From assembly GCF_024529955.1 (NCBI RefSeq), contig NZ_AP024854.1, positions 2,294,001 to 2,358,000 on the forward strand: a stretch of DNA of 64,000 bases. The letters are read 5' to 3'. Source of the DNA: Photobacterium toruni (GTDB lineage: Bacteria; Pseudomonadota; Gammaproteobacteria; Enterobacterales; Vibrionaceae). A program made the position numbers and the translations under genes. The notes beneath the pieces were generated by a model. It did not search any database. It was not told where the DNA came from and saw only the letters and a program-made list of their open reading frames with translations. Every line of letters begins with the position of its first letter. Position 1 is the first letter of the stretch. Shown here piece by piece: positions 50,341 through 59,766 of this stretch.

Positions 50341-51198
50341 CTAACTTTTTAACACCGTCGCACACATCGCTGGCAAAACTTTTTTCGGTTTTGGTTTCGG
50401 CTTTACATTGGTAAGCGGTTTTGTGACCTCTGGAGCTTTATAATTTGGTGACCACGAGGCAAGTTCAGTCCCACAGCCATCCCCCTCAGGTGGCGGCGTT
50501 TGCGGCTTACAAGTAGTACTTCCTTCTGGGCAATTTAAGCGCACATGAAAATGATAGTAATGGCCAAACCAAGGTCGAACTTTACTTAACCAATCACGCT
50601 GCTTCCATTGTGTTTTACATAATTGCTGCTTGATCACAGGATGAACAAAAATACGTGCAACACGATCATCACTAGCAGCAAGTTGAATTAATTGCGCTTG
50701 TTTTATGCTCCAGTTTTTTTCAATAATTTTATACTTATTTACATCAACCATTGGTAACGCTGATACTGTTTTTAGTTGTTTAGCTGTTAATGGTTTTTCA
50801 GGTATACGTAACCAAATATCAGCATCTAATCCAGTTTGATGGCTAGCATGGCCTGATGAAAAACGCCCACCACGTGGCATAGCAATATCACCCACCAGCA
50901 CGTTACCAATATTTAATTGCTGTGATTGCTGCATTAATTGCTGCAAAAAAACAATCATTTCACTATGGCCATAATAACGTCCACGTTCTGAACGTATAAC
51001 TTGATAGCCATCACCTTGCAGCGGTAAACGCTCACCACCAGCAAGACAACCGTTCGCGTATGAACCAATCGAATTTGAATCACCATGACTTGGATTTTTT
51101 ACTTTTTCCCATGGTGTTGCCATTACATTCTGGCTTATACAAGTAAGTATCAAACCTGTAATTATCATCCTTAACACATTATTCTTCCTTTTTATCAT
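50341..51198 (-). CDS. mepA: Penicillin-insensitive murein endopeptidase MepA
   Basis: Periplasmic LAS-type metallopeptidase that cuts D-Ala-mDAP cross-links in peptidoglycan. Metal ligands appear in GRFSSGHASHQTGLDADIWL and in WFGHYYHFHVRLNCPEG, and the six conserved cysteines of MepA are present. A signal peptide is followed by TPWEKVKNPSHGDSNSIGS. I start at ATG 51198 (285 residues); GTG 51177 has a better ribosome-binding site (AAGGAAG) and a shorter signal and is equally possible. It ends in the shared terminator with yfhL. Confidence 0.93.
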   Translation of the reverse strand: MIKRKNNVLRMIITGLILTCISQNVMATPWEKVKNPSHGDSNSIGSYANGCLAGGERLPLQGDGYQVIRSERGRYYGHSEMIVFLQQLMQQSQQLNIGNVLVGDIAMPRGGRFSSGHASHQTGLDADIWLRIPEKPLTAKQLKTVSALPMVDVNKYKIIEKNWSIKQAQLIQLAASDDRVARIFVHPVIKQQLCKTQWKQRDWLSKVRPWFGHYYHFHVRLNCPEGSTTCKPQTPPPEGDGCGTELASWSPNYKAPEVTKPLTNVKPKPKPKKVLPAMCATVLKS

Positions 51199-52087
51199 CG
51201 GTAACACTAATAATAACGTAACCTTTAGACGATGCAAAATTCATCCACTAAAAATTAAGCGTTGGCTTTAGTTATAGACCATAGATAAAAATAGTTATTC
51301 AAACAGCCTTACTATCATTACTTTTTGTTTTTTAACAAATCAAATAATAATACGGATAAATAATAATATTTAGTTAATAATGATAACTGTCTTTTATTTG
51401 GCATTATTCCTGCTGTTATTTTATAAAAAACTCATGAAATATTAAATTATTGATTTTAATATTGATGATTAAATAACCACCCTAACCATTTAAATATGAT
51501 ACATAAGATTGCATTTAATTATAATTAATCACTCAATTGTTGTTCTATTTTGGCATTACTTAACATCCCATTATGATTACCATCAATTAGAACAATAATA
51601 AAACAGGTAAAAAATAGACACAAAATAAAAACTAATCTTTTGATTTTAATATTAAAAAACAAAAAAACAAACGCAATGCCATTTATTACCCCTACCTTTA
51701 CATAAAAGGTAAAAAACAAAATAACTCTTTTTGAACTTAGTTTTAATTTAATTAAAAGTGCGTTTTTTCATTTGTCACACATTATATAAATATATTTACC
51801 ATTAAAAATAAAACATGAACAAATATACTAAGGCTACAACAGAACCAAATGACAATGATTATTACTACACTGCAAGGAGTCACTATTTTGATTTAAATCA
51901 TTATCCTTCATTTATTAAATATCATTAATTATTAATGATATTTAAATAACTATTTATATTATTTATATTATTACTCTTTTTTTTATAAGCTTGTACTCAA
52001 TGGCTAAATTTGACGACATTACATTCCCCCATATAATAACGGCTTAGATTTCACCCTCTTCTTTATTTCGAATAAGGTCTTTTGAGA
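51199..52087. other. Long AT-rich region upstream of fdnG
   Basis: About 890 bases without a gene I can support, very rich in A and T. It must hold the fdn promoter and the mepA promoter. The best regulatory signal is the FNR-like site at 51888-51901. A 64-codon minus-strand frame here was considered and not accepted. Confidence 0.55.
51888..51901. promoter_or_regulatory. FNR-like site upstream of fdnGHI
   Basis: TTGATTTAAATCAT matches the FNR consensus TTGAT-N4-ATCAA at nine of ten positions, 187 bases before the fdnG start. Anaerobic induction of formate dehydrogenase N by FNR is the known pattern. No confident NarL site was found. A chance match in AT-rich DNA is possible. Confidence 0.5.
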
Positions 52088-55000
52088 TTGAATATAAGTA
52101 GACGTCAATTATTTAAATTGTGCGCAGGGGCTGTAGCAACAACTACGATTGCTTCGCTTGCCACAATTCCGCAAAAAGCATGGGCGCAAGCTCGTGACTT
52201 CAAATTAACCGCAGCCAAAGAAACGCGTAATACGTGTTCTTATTGTTCAGTAGGTTGTGGCACATTACTGTATAGCACTGGTGCTACTGGCGGTAATATT
52301 AAACAAAAAGTGTTCCACGTTGAGGGTGATCCCGATCATCCAGTAAGCCGTGGTGCATTATGTCCTAAAGGTGCGGGCCTAGCTGGTTTTGTTAACAGCG
52401 AACAACGTTTGAAATTCCCAGAATACCGTGCTCCTGGTTCAGATAAATGGCAACGTCTAACATGGGACGAAGCATTTAGCCGTATCGCTAAACTAATGAA
52501 ACAAGACCGTGATGCTAACTTGGTAAAAACCAATGACGAAGGCACCACCGTTAACCGCTGGCTAACAACAGGCATGCTTTGTGCCTCAGCGGAAAGTAAT
52601 GAAAATGGTTGGTTAACTCAGAAATTTGCCCGTGGTTTGGGTATGGTTCCTGTAGACACTCAAGCGCGTATTTGACACGGTCCAACGGTAGCAAGTCTTG
52701 CTCCAACATTTGGCCGCGGCGCGATGACCAACAACTGGGTCGACATTAAAAATGCCGACTTGATCTTAGTAATGGGCGGTAACGCAGCAGAAGCACACCC
52801 TGTAGGCTTCCGCTGGGCGATTGAAGCTCAAAAAACTAGAAACGCTGAAATCATTGTGGTTGATCCACGTTTCACGCGTACAGCAGCTGTTGCTGATCAC
52901 TATGCACCGATCCGTTCTGGTGCTGATATTGCTTTCCTATTAGGTGCTATTCGTTACCTAATCGCTAGCAGTCAAGTGAATCACGAGTATGTTAAAGCAT
53001 ACACAAACGCAAGCTTTATTGTACGTGATGATTACGCATTCCACGATGGTCTATTCTCTGGCTATGACGCTGAGAAACGTAAGTATGATCGTAGTTCTTG
53101 GTTCTACCAACTTGACGATCAAGGTTATGCACTAAAGGATGAATCACTGCAACATCCTCGTTGTGTATGGAACCTACTTAAAGATCACGTATCTCGTTAT
53201 ACACCAGATGTTGTATCAAATATCACAGGTACGCCTGTTGATGTGTTTGAACACGTTTGTAAAGCACTAGGTAGCACAGCTGCGGATAACCGCGTTGCCA
53301 CTATTTTGTACGCAACAGGTTGGACACAGCACTCTAAAGGCGCTGAAAACATCCGTTGTATGGCAATGATCCAGTTACTACTTGGTAACATGGGTATGGC
53401 TGGCGGCGGTGTTAATGCCCTACGTGGACACTCTAACATTCAAGGTATTACTGACCTTGGCTTGTTAGCACAAAGTTTACCTGGTTACTTAAAACTGCCA
53501 TCTGATAAAGATGTCGATTTAGCTGCTCACCTTAAGCACCACACACCAGTGGCACTTGAAGCGGATCAAACCAACTACTGGCAGCACTATCCAGCATTCT
53601 TCGTATCATTACTGAAGTCTTTCTACGGCAAAAATGCAACGGCTGAGAATAACTTTGGCTACGATATGATGCCGAAGTGGGATCAAGGCTACGACATGCT
53701 ACGCGTGTTTGAAATGATGAACAAAGGTGAAATGAATGGCTATATTTGCCAAGGTTTCAACCCTGTTGCTTCAATGTCGAACAAGCAAAAAACATTAGAT
53801 GCTTTATCTAAACTGAAATACTTAGTGGTTGTCGATCCACTTGTAACTGAAACTTCAACGTTCTGGCAAAATAAACCTAACGTTAATGAAGTTGACACTG
53901 CAAATATTGACACAGAAGTGTTCCGTTTACCTTGTGCATGTTTTGCTGAAGAAGATGGTACCATTGTAAGTTCAGCACGCTGGCTACAATGGCACTGGAA
54001 AGCAGCTGATATGCCAGGAGAAGCAAAAGGTGATGCTGAGATTCTAGCGGGTATCTTCTTAAAGATGCGTGATATGTACCGACAAAATGGCGGTACTTAC
54101 CCAGATCCTATCCTGTCTCTTGACTGGAACTATGCAATCCCTGCTGCGCCAAATACCAAAGAATTAGCACAAGAACTTAACGGTAAAGATGCTAACGGCA
54201 AGCAACTATCAAGCTTTAGCAAACTAAAAGCGGATGGTTCGACTAATGCTGCTTGTTGGTTATACACCGGTAGCTGGACGGAAGCGGGTAACCAAACTGC
54301 ACGTCGTGATAACAGCGATCCTTCTGGTTTAGGTATTGCACCTAACTGGGCATGGTCTTGGCCTGCAAACCGTCGTGTATTGTACAACCGTGCATCAACA
54401 CGTCCTGACGGTAGCCCATGGGATAAAGCACGCATCTTAGTTGAATGGAATGGTAACAAGTGGGTTGGTCCTGATGTGCCTGACTTTAACGCTAAATTGC
54501 CACCATCAAGCAATGCAGGTCCATTTATCATGCAACCTGAAGGCGTAGGTCGTCTGTTTGCACTTGATAAAATGGCTGAAGGTCCGTTCCCTGAGCACTA
54601 CGAACCGTTTGAAACACCGATTGGTACTAACCCATTACATAAAAATGTGGTTTCAAACCCAGCGGCACGTTTGTTCAAAGATGATGCAGCTCAACTAGGT
54701 ACGAAGACTGATTTCCCATTCGTGGGTACGACTTATCGTCTAACTGAGCACTTCCATACGTGGACAAGTCACTCTCATTTCAATGCAGTATTGCAACCTG
54801 AACAATTTGTAGAAATTGGCGAAGGATTAGCGAAAGAGCGTGGCATTAACAATGCTGACATGGTGCGTGTAACCTCTAAGCGTGGCTCTATTGAAGCTAA
54901 AGCTTATGTCTCTAAGCGTATTACGCCACTGCATGTTAACGGCCAAGCGGTTCACACTGTTGGTATTCCTATTCACTGGGGCTACGAAGGCGATACTAAG

Positions 55001-55102
55001 CCGGGTTACCTTGCGAATACGTTATCGCCATGTGTCGGTGACGCTAACTCACAAACGCCTGAATACAAGGCATTTTTGGTTAACGTAGAGAAGGTGAAGT
55101 AA
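52088..55102 (+). CDS. fdnG: Formate dehydrogenase N, alpha subunit (selenoprotein)
   Basis: Periplasmic Mo/W-bis-MGD formate oxidase with Sec at residue 196, encoded by the in-frame TGA at 52673-52675. The Tat motif SRRQLFK lies near the start, then the [4Fe-4S] site CSYCSVGCG, and RI-U-HGPTVASLAPTFG around Sec. I chose TTG 52088 (LNISRRQ): it aligns with E. coli FdnG and puts Sec at exactly 196; an upstream TTG at 52082 sits only four bases from AAGG. About 1004 residues, near the E. coli length. It is followed by fdnH with only three bases between. Formate dehydrogenase activity needs SelA, SelD, SelB, SelC and FdhE; only the last three are local. Confidence 0.97.
52673..52704 (+). promoter_or_regulatory. 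SECIS element with the selenocysteine UGA
   Basis: Eleven bases after the TGA comes GG-T-AGCAA-GTC-TTGCT-CC: a five-base-pair upper stem with a GTC loop, two lower G-C pairs and one bulged T. The bulged U and apical G-U are the SelB contacts known from E. coli. It sits within coding sequence, at the normal bacterial distance, so the TGA is decoded as Sec. Confidence 0.93.
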
Positions 55103-55105
55103 GCC

Positions 55106-55981
55106 ATGGGTATGGAATCACAGAATATTATTCGTAGTTCTGCTACATCGTCGATTACTCCATCTCCTGATGCGCGTGAGCGTCAAATTCAGGTAACAAA
55201 GTTAATTGATGTAACGTGCTGTACTGGCTGTAAAGGCTGTATGGATGCCTGTAGTGAGTGGAACAACTTACGCGGAAAAGTGGGCACTTTTGAAGGTTCT
55301 TACCAAAATCCGCCAAATACGACAGCTGAAACTTGGACCACTATCCACTTCAAAGAAATTGAAGAAGATAACAAGTTTAAGTGGCTATTTAGCAAGCACA
55401 GTTGCATGCACTGTTCTGATCCTGGCTGTTTAAAAGCCTGCCCAGAACCAGGTGCTATCGTGCAATATGAAAACGGTGTTGTTGATTTCAACTCGGAAAA
55501 ATGTGTCGGTTGCGGTTACTGTATCGCTGGCTGCCCATTTGATATTCCGCGTATGAACCCTGTTGATAACCGCGTTTACAAATGTACGTTATGTCTTGAT
55601 CGCCTTCAGGCAGGTCAAGTGCCGTCATGTGCAAAAACTTGCCCAACAGGTGCATTACGTTTTGGTCCTCGTGAAGAAATTCTTGAGTATGCCAATCAAC
55701 GTGTTGCTGCTCTGCAAGCAAAAGGCCATAAAAAAGCAGGTATCTACAACCCACAAGGTGTTGGCGGTACACACGTAATTTACGTTCTGCACGATATCAC
55801 TGATCCTGAGCGTTACGATCTACCTAAAGATCCTAAAATCAGCGAAACAGTGAAGTTATGGAAAGATGATCTCAAGCCACTTGCCGCTGCCGGCTTAGTG
55901 GGTACTTTAGCGCTTGCTGCAATCCACCGTGTAACGGTTGGTCGTAGTCGTGTTGCTGAAGATGAAGGAGATGAGAAATGA
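55106..55981 (+). CDS. fdnH: Formate dehydrogenase N, iron-sulphur (beta) subunit
   Basis: Electron-transfer subunit with four [4Fe-4S] clusters: CCTGCKGCMDAC, CMHCSDPGCLKACPEPGA, CVGCGYCIAGCPFDIP and CTLCLDRLQAGQVPSCAKTC. One C-terminal membrane anchor lies at about 255-273 (PLAAAGLVGTLALAAI). 291 residues, as in E. coli. The start MGMESQNIIRSSATSSITP fits the family. Its stop overlaps the fdnI start (ATGA). Confidence 0.96.
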   Translation: MGMESQNIIRSSATSSITPSPDARERQIQVTKLIDVTCCTGCKGCMDACSEWNNLRGKVGTFEGSYQNPPNTTAETWTTIHFKEIEEDNKFKWLFSKHSCMHCSDPGCLKACPEPGAIVQYENGVVDFNSEKCVGCGYCIAGCPFDIPRMNPVDNRVYKCTLCLDRLQAGQVPSCAKTCPTGALRFGPREEILEYANQRVAALQAKGHKKAGIYNPQGVGGTHVIYVLHDITDPERYDLPKDPKISETVKLWKDDLKPLAAAGLVGTLALAAIHRVTVGRSRVAEDEGDEK

Positions 55982-56613
55982 GTTTGAACCAAACAATTTT
56001 ACGTCATAAACCTTTAGATCGTGTTGTGCATTGGACGGTAGCGTTAACAGGTATCTGGACTTTATTGTCTGGTCTATCTTTTATGTTTGCTCCACTACAC
56101 TTCCTTAGCTACGTCTATGGTACGCCACAACTTGCACGTATTTTGCATCCATTTGGTGCGATCGTGATGACAATTGGGCTATTTTTCTTAGTGATCCGTT
56201 ACTGGAGCCATAACCACTTTGAAAAAGGTGATCTCCAATGGATGCTAAAAGTTAAAGATGTTTTAACTGAAAACGAAGAAAACGTACCAGAAGCAGGCCA
56301 ATACAACGCAGGTCAAAAAATGATCTTACGTCAGTTTATTGCCTGTGGCGTATTGTTGTTAGTAACGGGTCTGATTGCATGGCGCGCTTACTTTTCAGCC
56401 TACTTCAGCATCGATGTAGTACGTATCGCATTGATTGTGCATTCAATCGCTGCCCTTGTATTTGCCTTAAGTTTAATTATCCATGCCTATATGGCATACT
56501 GGGTAAAAGGCTCAATTGATGGCATGTTAGAAGGTAAGGTTTCTCCCGCTTGGGCTAAGAAACACCACCCTCGCTGGTTCCGTTCGCTATCTAGCAACAA
56601 AGACCAACACTAA
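55978..56613 (+). CDS. fdnI: Formate dehydrogenase N, cytochrome b556 (gamma) subunit
   Basis: Membrane subunit that holds two b haems and passes electrons to the quinone pool. Four membrane spans are seen, starting near residues 20, 50, 112 and 152. Haem-ligand histidines are in LDRVVHWTVALTG, RILHPFGAIVM and LIIHAYMAYWVKGSIDGML. Length 211 is normal. The ATGA overlap with fdnH couples translation. It ends the fdnGHI set, with a terminator-like hairpin after it. Confidence 0.95.
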   Translation: MSLNQTILRHKPLDRVVHWTVALTGIWTLLSGLSFMFAPLHFLSYVYGTPQLARILHPFGAIVMTIGLFFLVIRYWSHNHFEKGDLQWMLKVKDVLTENEENVPEAGQYNAGQKMILRQFIACGVLLLVTGLIAWRAYFSAYFSIDVVRIALIVHSIAALVFALSLIIHAYMAYWVKGSIDGMLEGKVSPAWAKKHHPRWFRSLSSNKDQH

Positions 56614-56625
56614 CAACACAGCTCT

Positions 56626-56663
56626 AGAACGGATAAACTGCGTCGTTTATCCGTTCTTTATTT
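56626..56663 (+). terminator. Terminator of fdnGHI
   Basis: Perfect 13-bp stem AGAACGGATAAAC / GTTTATCCGTTCT with a six-base loop, followed by TTATTTC. It separates fdnGHI from fdhE, perhaps partially. Confidence 0.85.
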
Positions 56664-56665
56664 CT

Positions 56666-56695
56666 ATACCAACCTTGGTTTACCACGGTTGGTAT
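56666..56695. promoter_or_regulatory. Palindrome in the fdhE leader
   Basis: ATACCAACC and GGTTGGTAT nine-base arms with an inner TGG/CCA pair, 21 bases before the fdhE ATG. It could be an operator or an mRNA hairpin. No regulator is known to me for this sequence. Confidence 0.4.
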
Positions 56696-56715
56696 TCTTA
56701 TAATTGGATACCTGC

Positions 56716-57606
56716 ATGAGCGTTAAAATTTTAGATAAAGACACCATTGTTAAGCAAAAAAGTGATGGCTTTAATCCATTAATTATTGGTCAACCTGCAA
56801 CCATTTTTCATGCCCGCGCTGCACGTTTACGTCAGTTGGCACAAGACTCTTTTATGGCAGATTACCTCTTATTAGCTGGTCAAATAGTGCAGCAACAACT
56901 GCATTTAGTTGAAACGTTTAATAGTACCGTACAACAGCAATTACAAACCAAAACAATGGCATGGCCAATTAAACTAGACAATACTTGGCACGCAATTTTA
57001 GACCCAATGTTAACTCAGTTAACCTCCGCACTACGTCCTATTGTTAGCGATGATATCGTTAAAGTTATTGATAGTATTAGCCAAATAGATCAACAAACAT
57101 TGCAACATTACTTTCATGCATTACAACAAAACCAGCCAGAGCGTGTTCCTGCCGATATTGCGATCATTCTTTGGGGTTGCATTAATACACTAATGAGCTT
57201 AATTGTCACTAATACTCAATTAGAATGGCAACCAGAAGCCAATGCAAAACAATCACATTGTCCTCTTTGTGGTGGCGCACCTGCGGCAAGTTTAATTCAA
57301 GGCAGTGGTCATCGTTATCTACATTGCAGTCAATGTGAAGCACAATGGCATCGACTACGCGCTGAATGTACACAATGTGGTGATAGTGAAAATATTCAAC
57401 TCCAAAGTGAATCACTAGAAGATAGTGTTCGTGCTGAAACCTGTAGTCATTGCCAAAGTTATTTAAAGATGCTGGTACTTGAGAAGAACCCTCAATTAGA
57501 TCCAATTGCCGATGATTTAGCAACAATAGTTTTAGATCAAAAACTGAGTCAAATGGAATTCTACCGTAGCGGCTTTAACCCATTTTTACTGCCTCTGGCT
57601 CAATAA
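56716..57606 (+). CDS. fdhE: Formate dehydrogenase accessory protein FdhE
   Basis: Rubredoxin-like maturation factor that prepares the formate dehydrogenase active site. Four CxxC pairs sit in the C-terminal half: CPLCGG, CSQCEAQW, CTQCGD and CSHCQS. The rest resembles E. coli FdhE (296 versus 309 residues), including the C-terminus MEFYRSGFNPFLLPLAQ. I chose ATG 56716 (MSVKIL) over TTG 56704. Its place between fdnGHI and selB fits a dedicated formate dehydrogenase module. Confidence 0.95.
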   Translation: MSVKILDKDTIVKQKSDGFNPLIIGQPATIFHARAARLRQLAQDSFMADYLLLAGQIVQQQLHLVETFNSTVQQQLQTKTMAWPIKLDNTWHAILDPMLTQLTSALRPIVSDDIVKVIDSISQIDQQTLQHYFHALQQNQPERVPADIAIILWGCINTLMSLIVTNTQLEWQPEANAKQSHCPLCGGAPAASLIQGSGHRYLHCSQCEAQWHRLRAECTQCGDSENIQLQSESLEDSVRAETCSHCQSYLKMLVLEKNPQLDPIADDLATIVLDQKLSQMEFYRSGFNPFLLPLAQ

Positions 57607-57623
57607 CGCTTTAGAGTAACGCT

Positions 57624-59546
57624 ATGATTATTGCTACCGCTGGCCATGTCGATCATGGTAAAACCAAACTGTTACAAGCCCTTACTGGGATCAATGCCGA
57701 TCGACTGCCAGAAGAGCAACAACGTGGTCTCACGATTGATTTAGGCTATGCCTTTATGGCTTACCACTCAGCAAAATCTAACCAACAACAACGGTTAGGT
57801 TTTATTGATGTTCCCGGCCATGAAAAATTCCTATCCAACATGCTCGCAGGCGTTGGTACAGCTCATCACGCAATGCTGATTGTCGCTGGTGATGAAGGCA
57901 TGATGCCGCAGAGCTATGAGCACCTGACTATTTTACGGTTATTAGCCATGGATAGTTTAACGGTAGTGATCACTAAATCTGATCTCACTACCGTTGCACA
58001 ACAACAGCAACTCGAAGCAACATTAAGCCAATTATTATTTCAATATGGCTTTACTCAAGCGACGATTTTTCACTGCTCAGCACACACTAATGATGGTATT
58101 GATATACTTAAACAACACCTAATTGAGCTTGCCGATAATGAACAACAACACGATAATACGCTCAATTTTAAACTCGCTATCGATCGTGCTTTTCACGTTA
58201 AAGGCTCAGGATTAGTTGTCACAGGAACGGCATTAAATGGTCATATAAATGTTGGTGATAGTCTGTGTTTAGTCAGCCATAATCAGCTTAAAAAAGGTCA
58301 TAGCCAGCCGCAAGTAGTACGCATAAAAAGTATTCACGCACAGGGCCAAGCAACGCAATCTGCAACAGCAAACCAACGGGTTGCACTCAATATTAGTGGC
58401 GACATTGATAAAGCAAACTTAAACCGTGGCGACTGGCTATTACAGACAGCACCCACCCAAATAATCAAACGGATCACGGTAAAATTAACCGCCAACCAAC
58501 AGATTAAACATTGGCAAAATATTCAAATATTCCATGCCGCGACTCATACTACTGGCCGGATTGCGTTATTAGAAGATAAGCAATTAGTAGATGGTGATAG
58601 TGCACTTGCTGAAATAACTCTTGATACGCCATTGTGTTTAGCCGAGCAAGATCGATTATTACTGCGCGATCCAGCAAAAAAAATCAATCTTGGTAGCGCG
58701 ATTATTATTGATCTACTGCCTCCTAATCGTGGTAAACGTAACCCGCAGCGACTTGAGTATCTCAACCACCGTGCCAGCTTAGTCTCACTCAATGATATAA
58801 TTACCTTTAAGCTTCAGCATGCCCCGCAATCACGCCAACAACTACTAGAACAACATCAATGCCAATCTGATGTTATTAGCCACTTATTAGCCATAAATAC
58901 AACGATCAATCAGTACGGTGACTACCTTTGCTTTGACAGCTATCAACAAGCATTACAACAGCATATTATCGCCACACTAGAGCAATATCATCAGCAAGCA
59001 CAAGATACACTTGGTGTTGGTAAAGATCGGCTATACCGTATGGCTGCACTTAATCAACCTCAAGTTATCTTTAATGCAATTATCGCCCAACTGCTTGATC
59101 AGCAACAATTAGCAAATACCCGTGGTTGGCTCCATCTAGCTGCGCATCAATTGCAACTAACACCGTCTGAACTACAATGCTGGCATCAAATAGAACAATT
59201 GATGGCAACAAATCCTCAGCCATGGTGGATACGCGATCTTGCATCAGAAATGGGTGAAAATGAAGAGAGTTTACGAAAACTTAGCTATAAACTAGCGCAA
59301 TTAAGCTACGTTGCTGCCATCGTCAAAGATCGCTATGTCAGCCATCAATATCTAGTAAATATGGCAACTGCAGTTCGCCAACATACCCTTCAACATCAAA
59401 AATTAGAAACAGCTGAGTTTAGAGATATTAGCCAGTTAGGGCGTAAAGTTGCCATTCAGTTATTAGAGTATTTTGATAAGATAGGTTTTACTAAACGTAA
59501 ATTTAATTATCGCGAATTAAAAGATCAGAATTTATTGCAGGATTAA
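57624..59546 (+). CDS. selB: Selenocysteine-specific elongation factor SelB
   Basis: GTP-binding factor that carries Sec-tRNA to the ribosome at SECIS-marked UGA codons. EF-Tu-like domains occupy residues 1-360: P-loop GHVDHGKTKLL, DVPGHEKFLSNML and TKSD. Winged-helix domains that bind the SECIS follow, ending RKVAIQLLEYFDKIGFTKRKFNYREL. 640 residues, slightly longer than E. coli SelB (614). It lies 17 bases after fdhE and so is probably cotranscribed with it. The usual partner selA is not next to it. Confidence 0.96.
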   Translation: MIIATAGHVDHGKTKLLQALTGINADRLPEEQQRGLTIDLGYAFMAYHSAKSNQQQRLGFIDVPGHEKFLSNMLAGVGTAHHAMLIVAGDEGMMPQSYEHLTILRLLAMDSLTVVITKSDLTTVAQQQQLEATLSQLLFQYGFTQATIFHCSAHTNDGIDILKQHLIELADNEQQHDNTLNFKLAIDRAFHVKGSGLVVTGTALNGHINVGDSLCLVSHNQLKKGHSQPQVVRIKSIHAQGQATQSATANQRVALNISGDIDKANLNRGDWLLQTAPTQIIKRITVKLTANQQIKHWQNIQIFHAATHTTGRIALLEDKQLVDGDSALAEITLDTPLCLAEQDRLLLRDPAKKINLGSAIIIDLLPPNRGKRNPQRLEYLNHRASLVSLNDIITFKLQHAPQSRQQLLEQHQCQSDVISHLLAINTTINQYGDYLCFDSYQQALQQHIIATLEQYHQQAQDTLGVGKDRLYRMAALNQPQVIFNAIIAQLLDQQQLANTRGWLHLAAHQLQLTPSELQCWHQIEQLMATNPQPWWIRDLASEMGENEESLRKLSYKLAQLSYVAAIVKDRYVSHQYLVNMATAVRQHTLQHQKLETAEFRDISQLGRKVAIQLLEYFDKIGFTKRKFNYRELKDQNLLQD

Positions 59547-59564
59547 GAATATACAGCAAGAAAG

Positions 59565-59659
59565 TGGCGGAAGAACATAGGAGTCGAACCTACCCAGGAC
59601 TGCTGGCAGCCCTACCCGGATTTGAAATCCGGACGCATCACCGGATACGACGTTCTTCC
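59565..59659 (-). tRNA. selC: tRNA-Sec (UCA anticodon)
   Basis: 95-base tRNA on the minus strand, ending in encoded GCCA. The acceptor stem is eight pairs long (GGAAGAAC / GTTCTTCC), as in E. coli selC. The anticodon loop TTTCAAA gives anticodon TCA, the long extra arm follows, and GGTTCGACTCC is the T-loop. It lies 18 bases beyond the selB stop, in the opposite direction. Confidence 0.97.
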
Positions 59660-59690
59660 TTTATTTTGAGTTTGTATTTTATTGCTTTAA

Positions 59691-59719
59691 GGTATAATTC
59701 GCAACCGCTATCTGCACAA
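59691..59719 (-). promoter_or_regulatory. Possible promoter of selC
   Basis: On the minus strand TTGTGC, 17 bases, TATACC, ending 31 bases before the tRNA 5' end. Spacing is ideal but both hexamers are imperfect. It overlaps a hairpin that can serve as the selB terminator. Confidence 0.35.
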
Positions 59720-59741
59720 GATTAAGATAGCGGTTTCTTTT
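59703..59741 (+). terminator. Terminator beyond selC, plus strand
   Basis: 11-bp perfect stem AACCGCTATCT / AGATAGCGGTT with a TTTCTTTT tail on the plus strand. The only plus-strand gene before it is selB, so read-through from selB would cross the antisense of selC before stopping here. It also lies just past the stop of the SorC gene, but its minus-strand tail is not T-rich. Confidence 0.7.
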
Positions 59742-59766
59742 ATGAATCATATGGCTAAATAACACT

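Noticed and set aside
51525..51719. 64-codon minus-strand ORF with two hydrophobic segments and an EF-hand-like tail DGNHNGMLSNAKIEQQ
   Set aside because: It starts with TTG, has no clear ribosome-binding site, lies in AT-rich DNA where hydrophobic frames arise by chance, and the EF-hand lacks the acidic residue at position 12. Worth a conservation check only.
52673..52675. TGA inside fdnG read as a nonsense mutation splitting the gene into two
   Set aside because: Position 196, the SECIS hairpin right after it, and nearby selB and selC all indicate Sec decoding.
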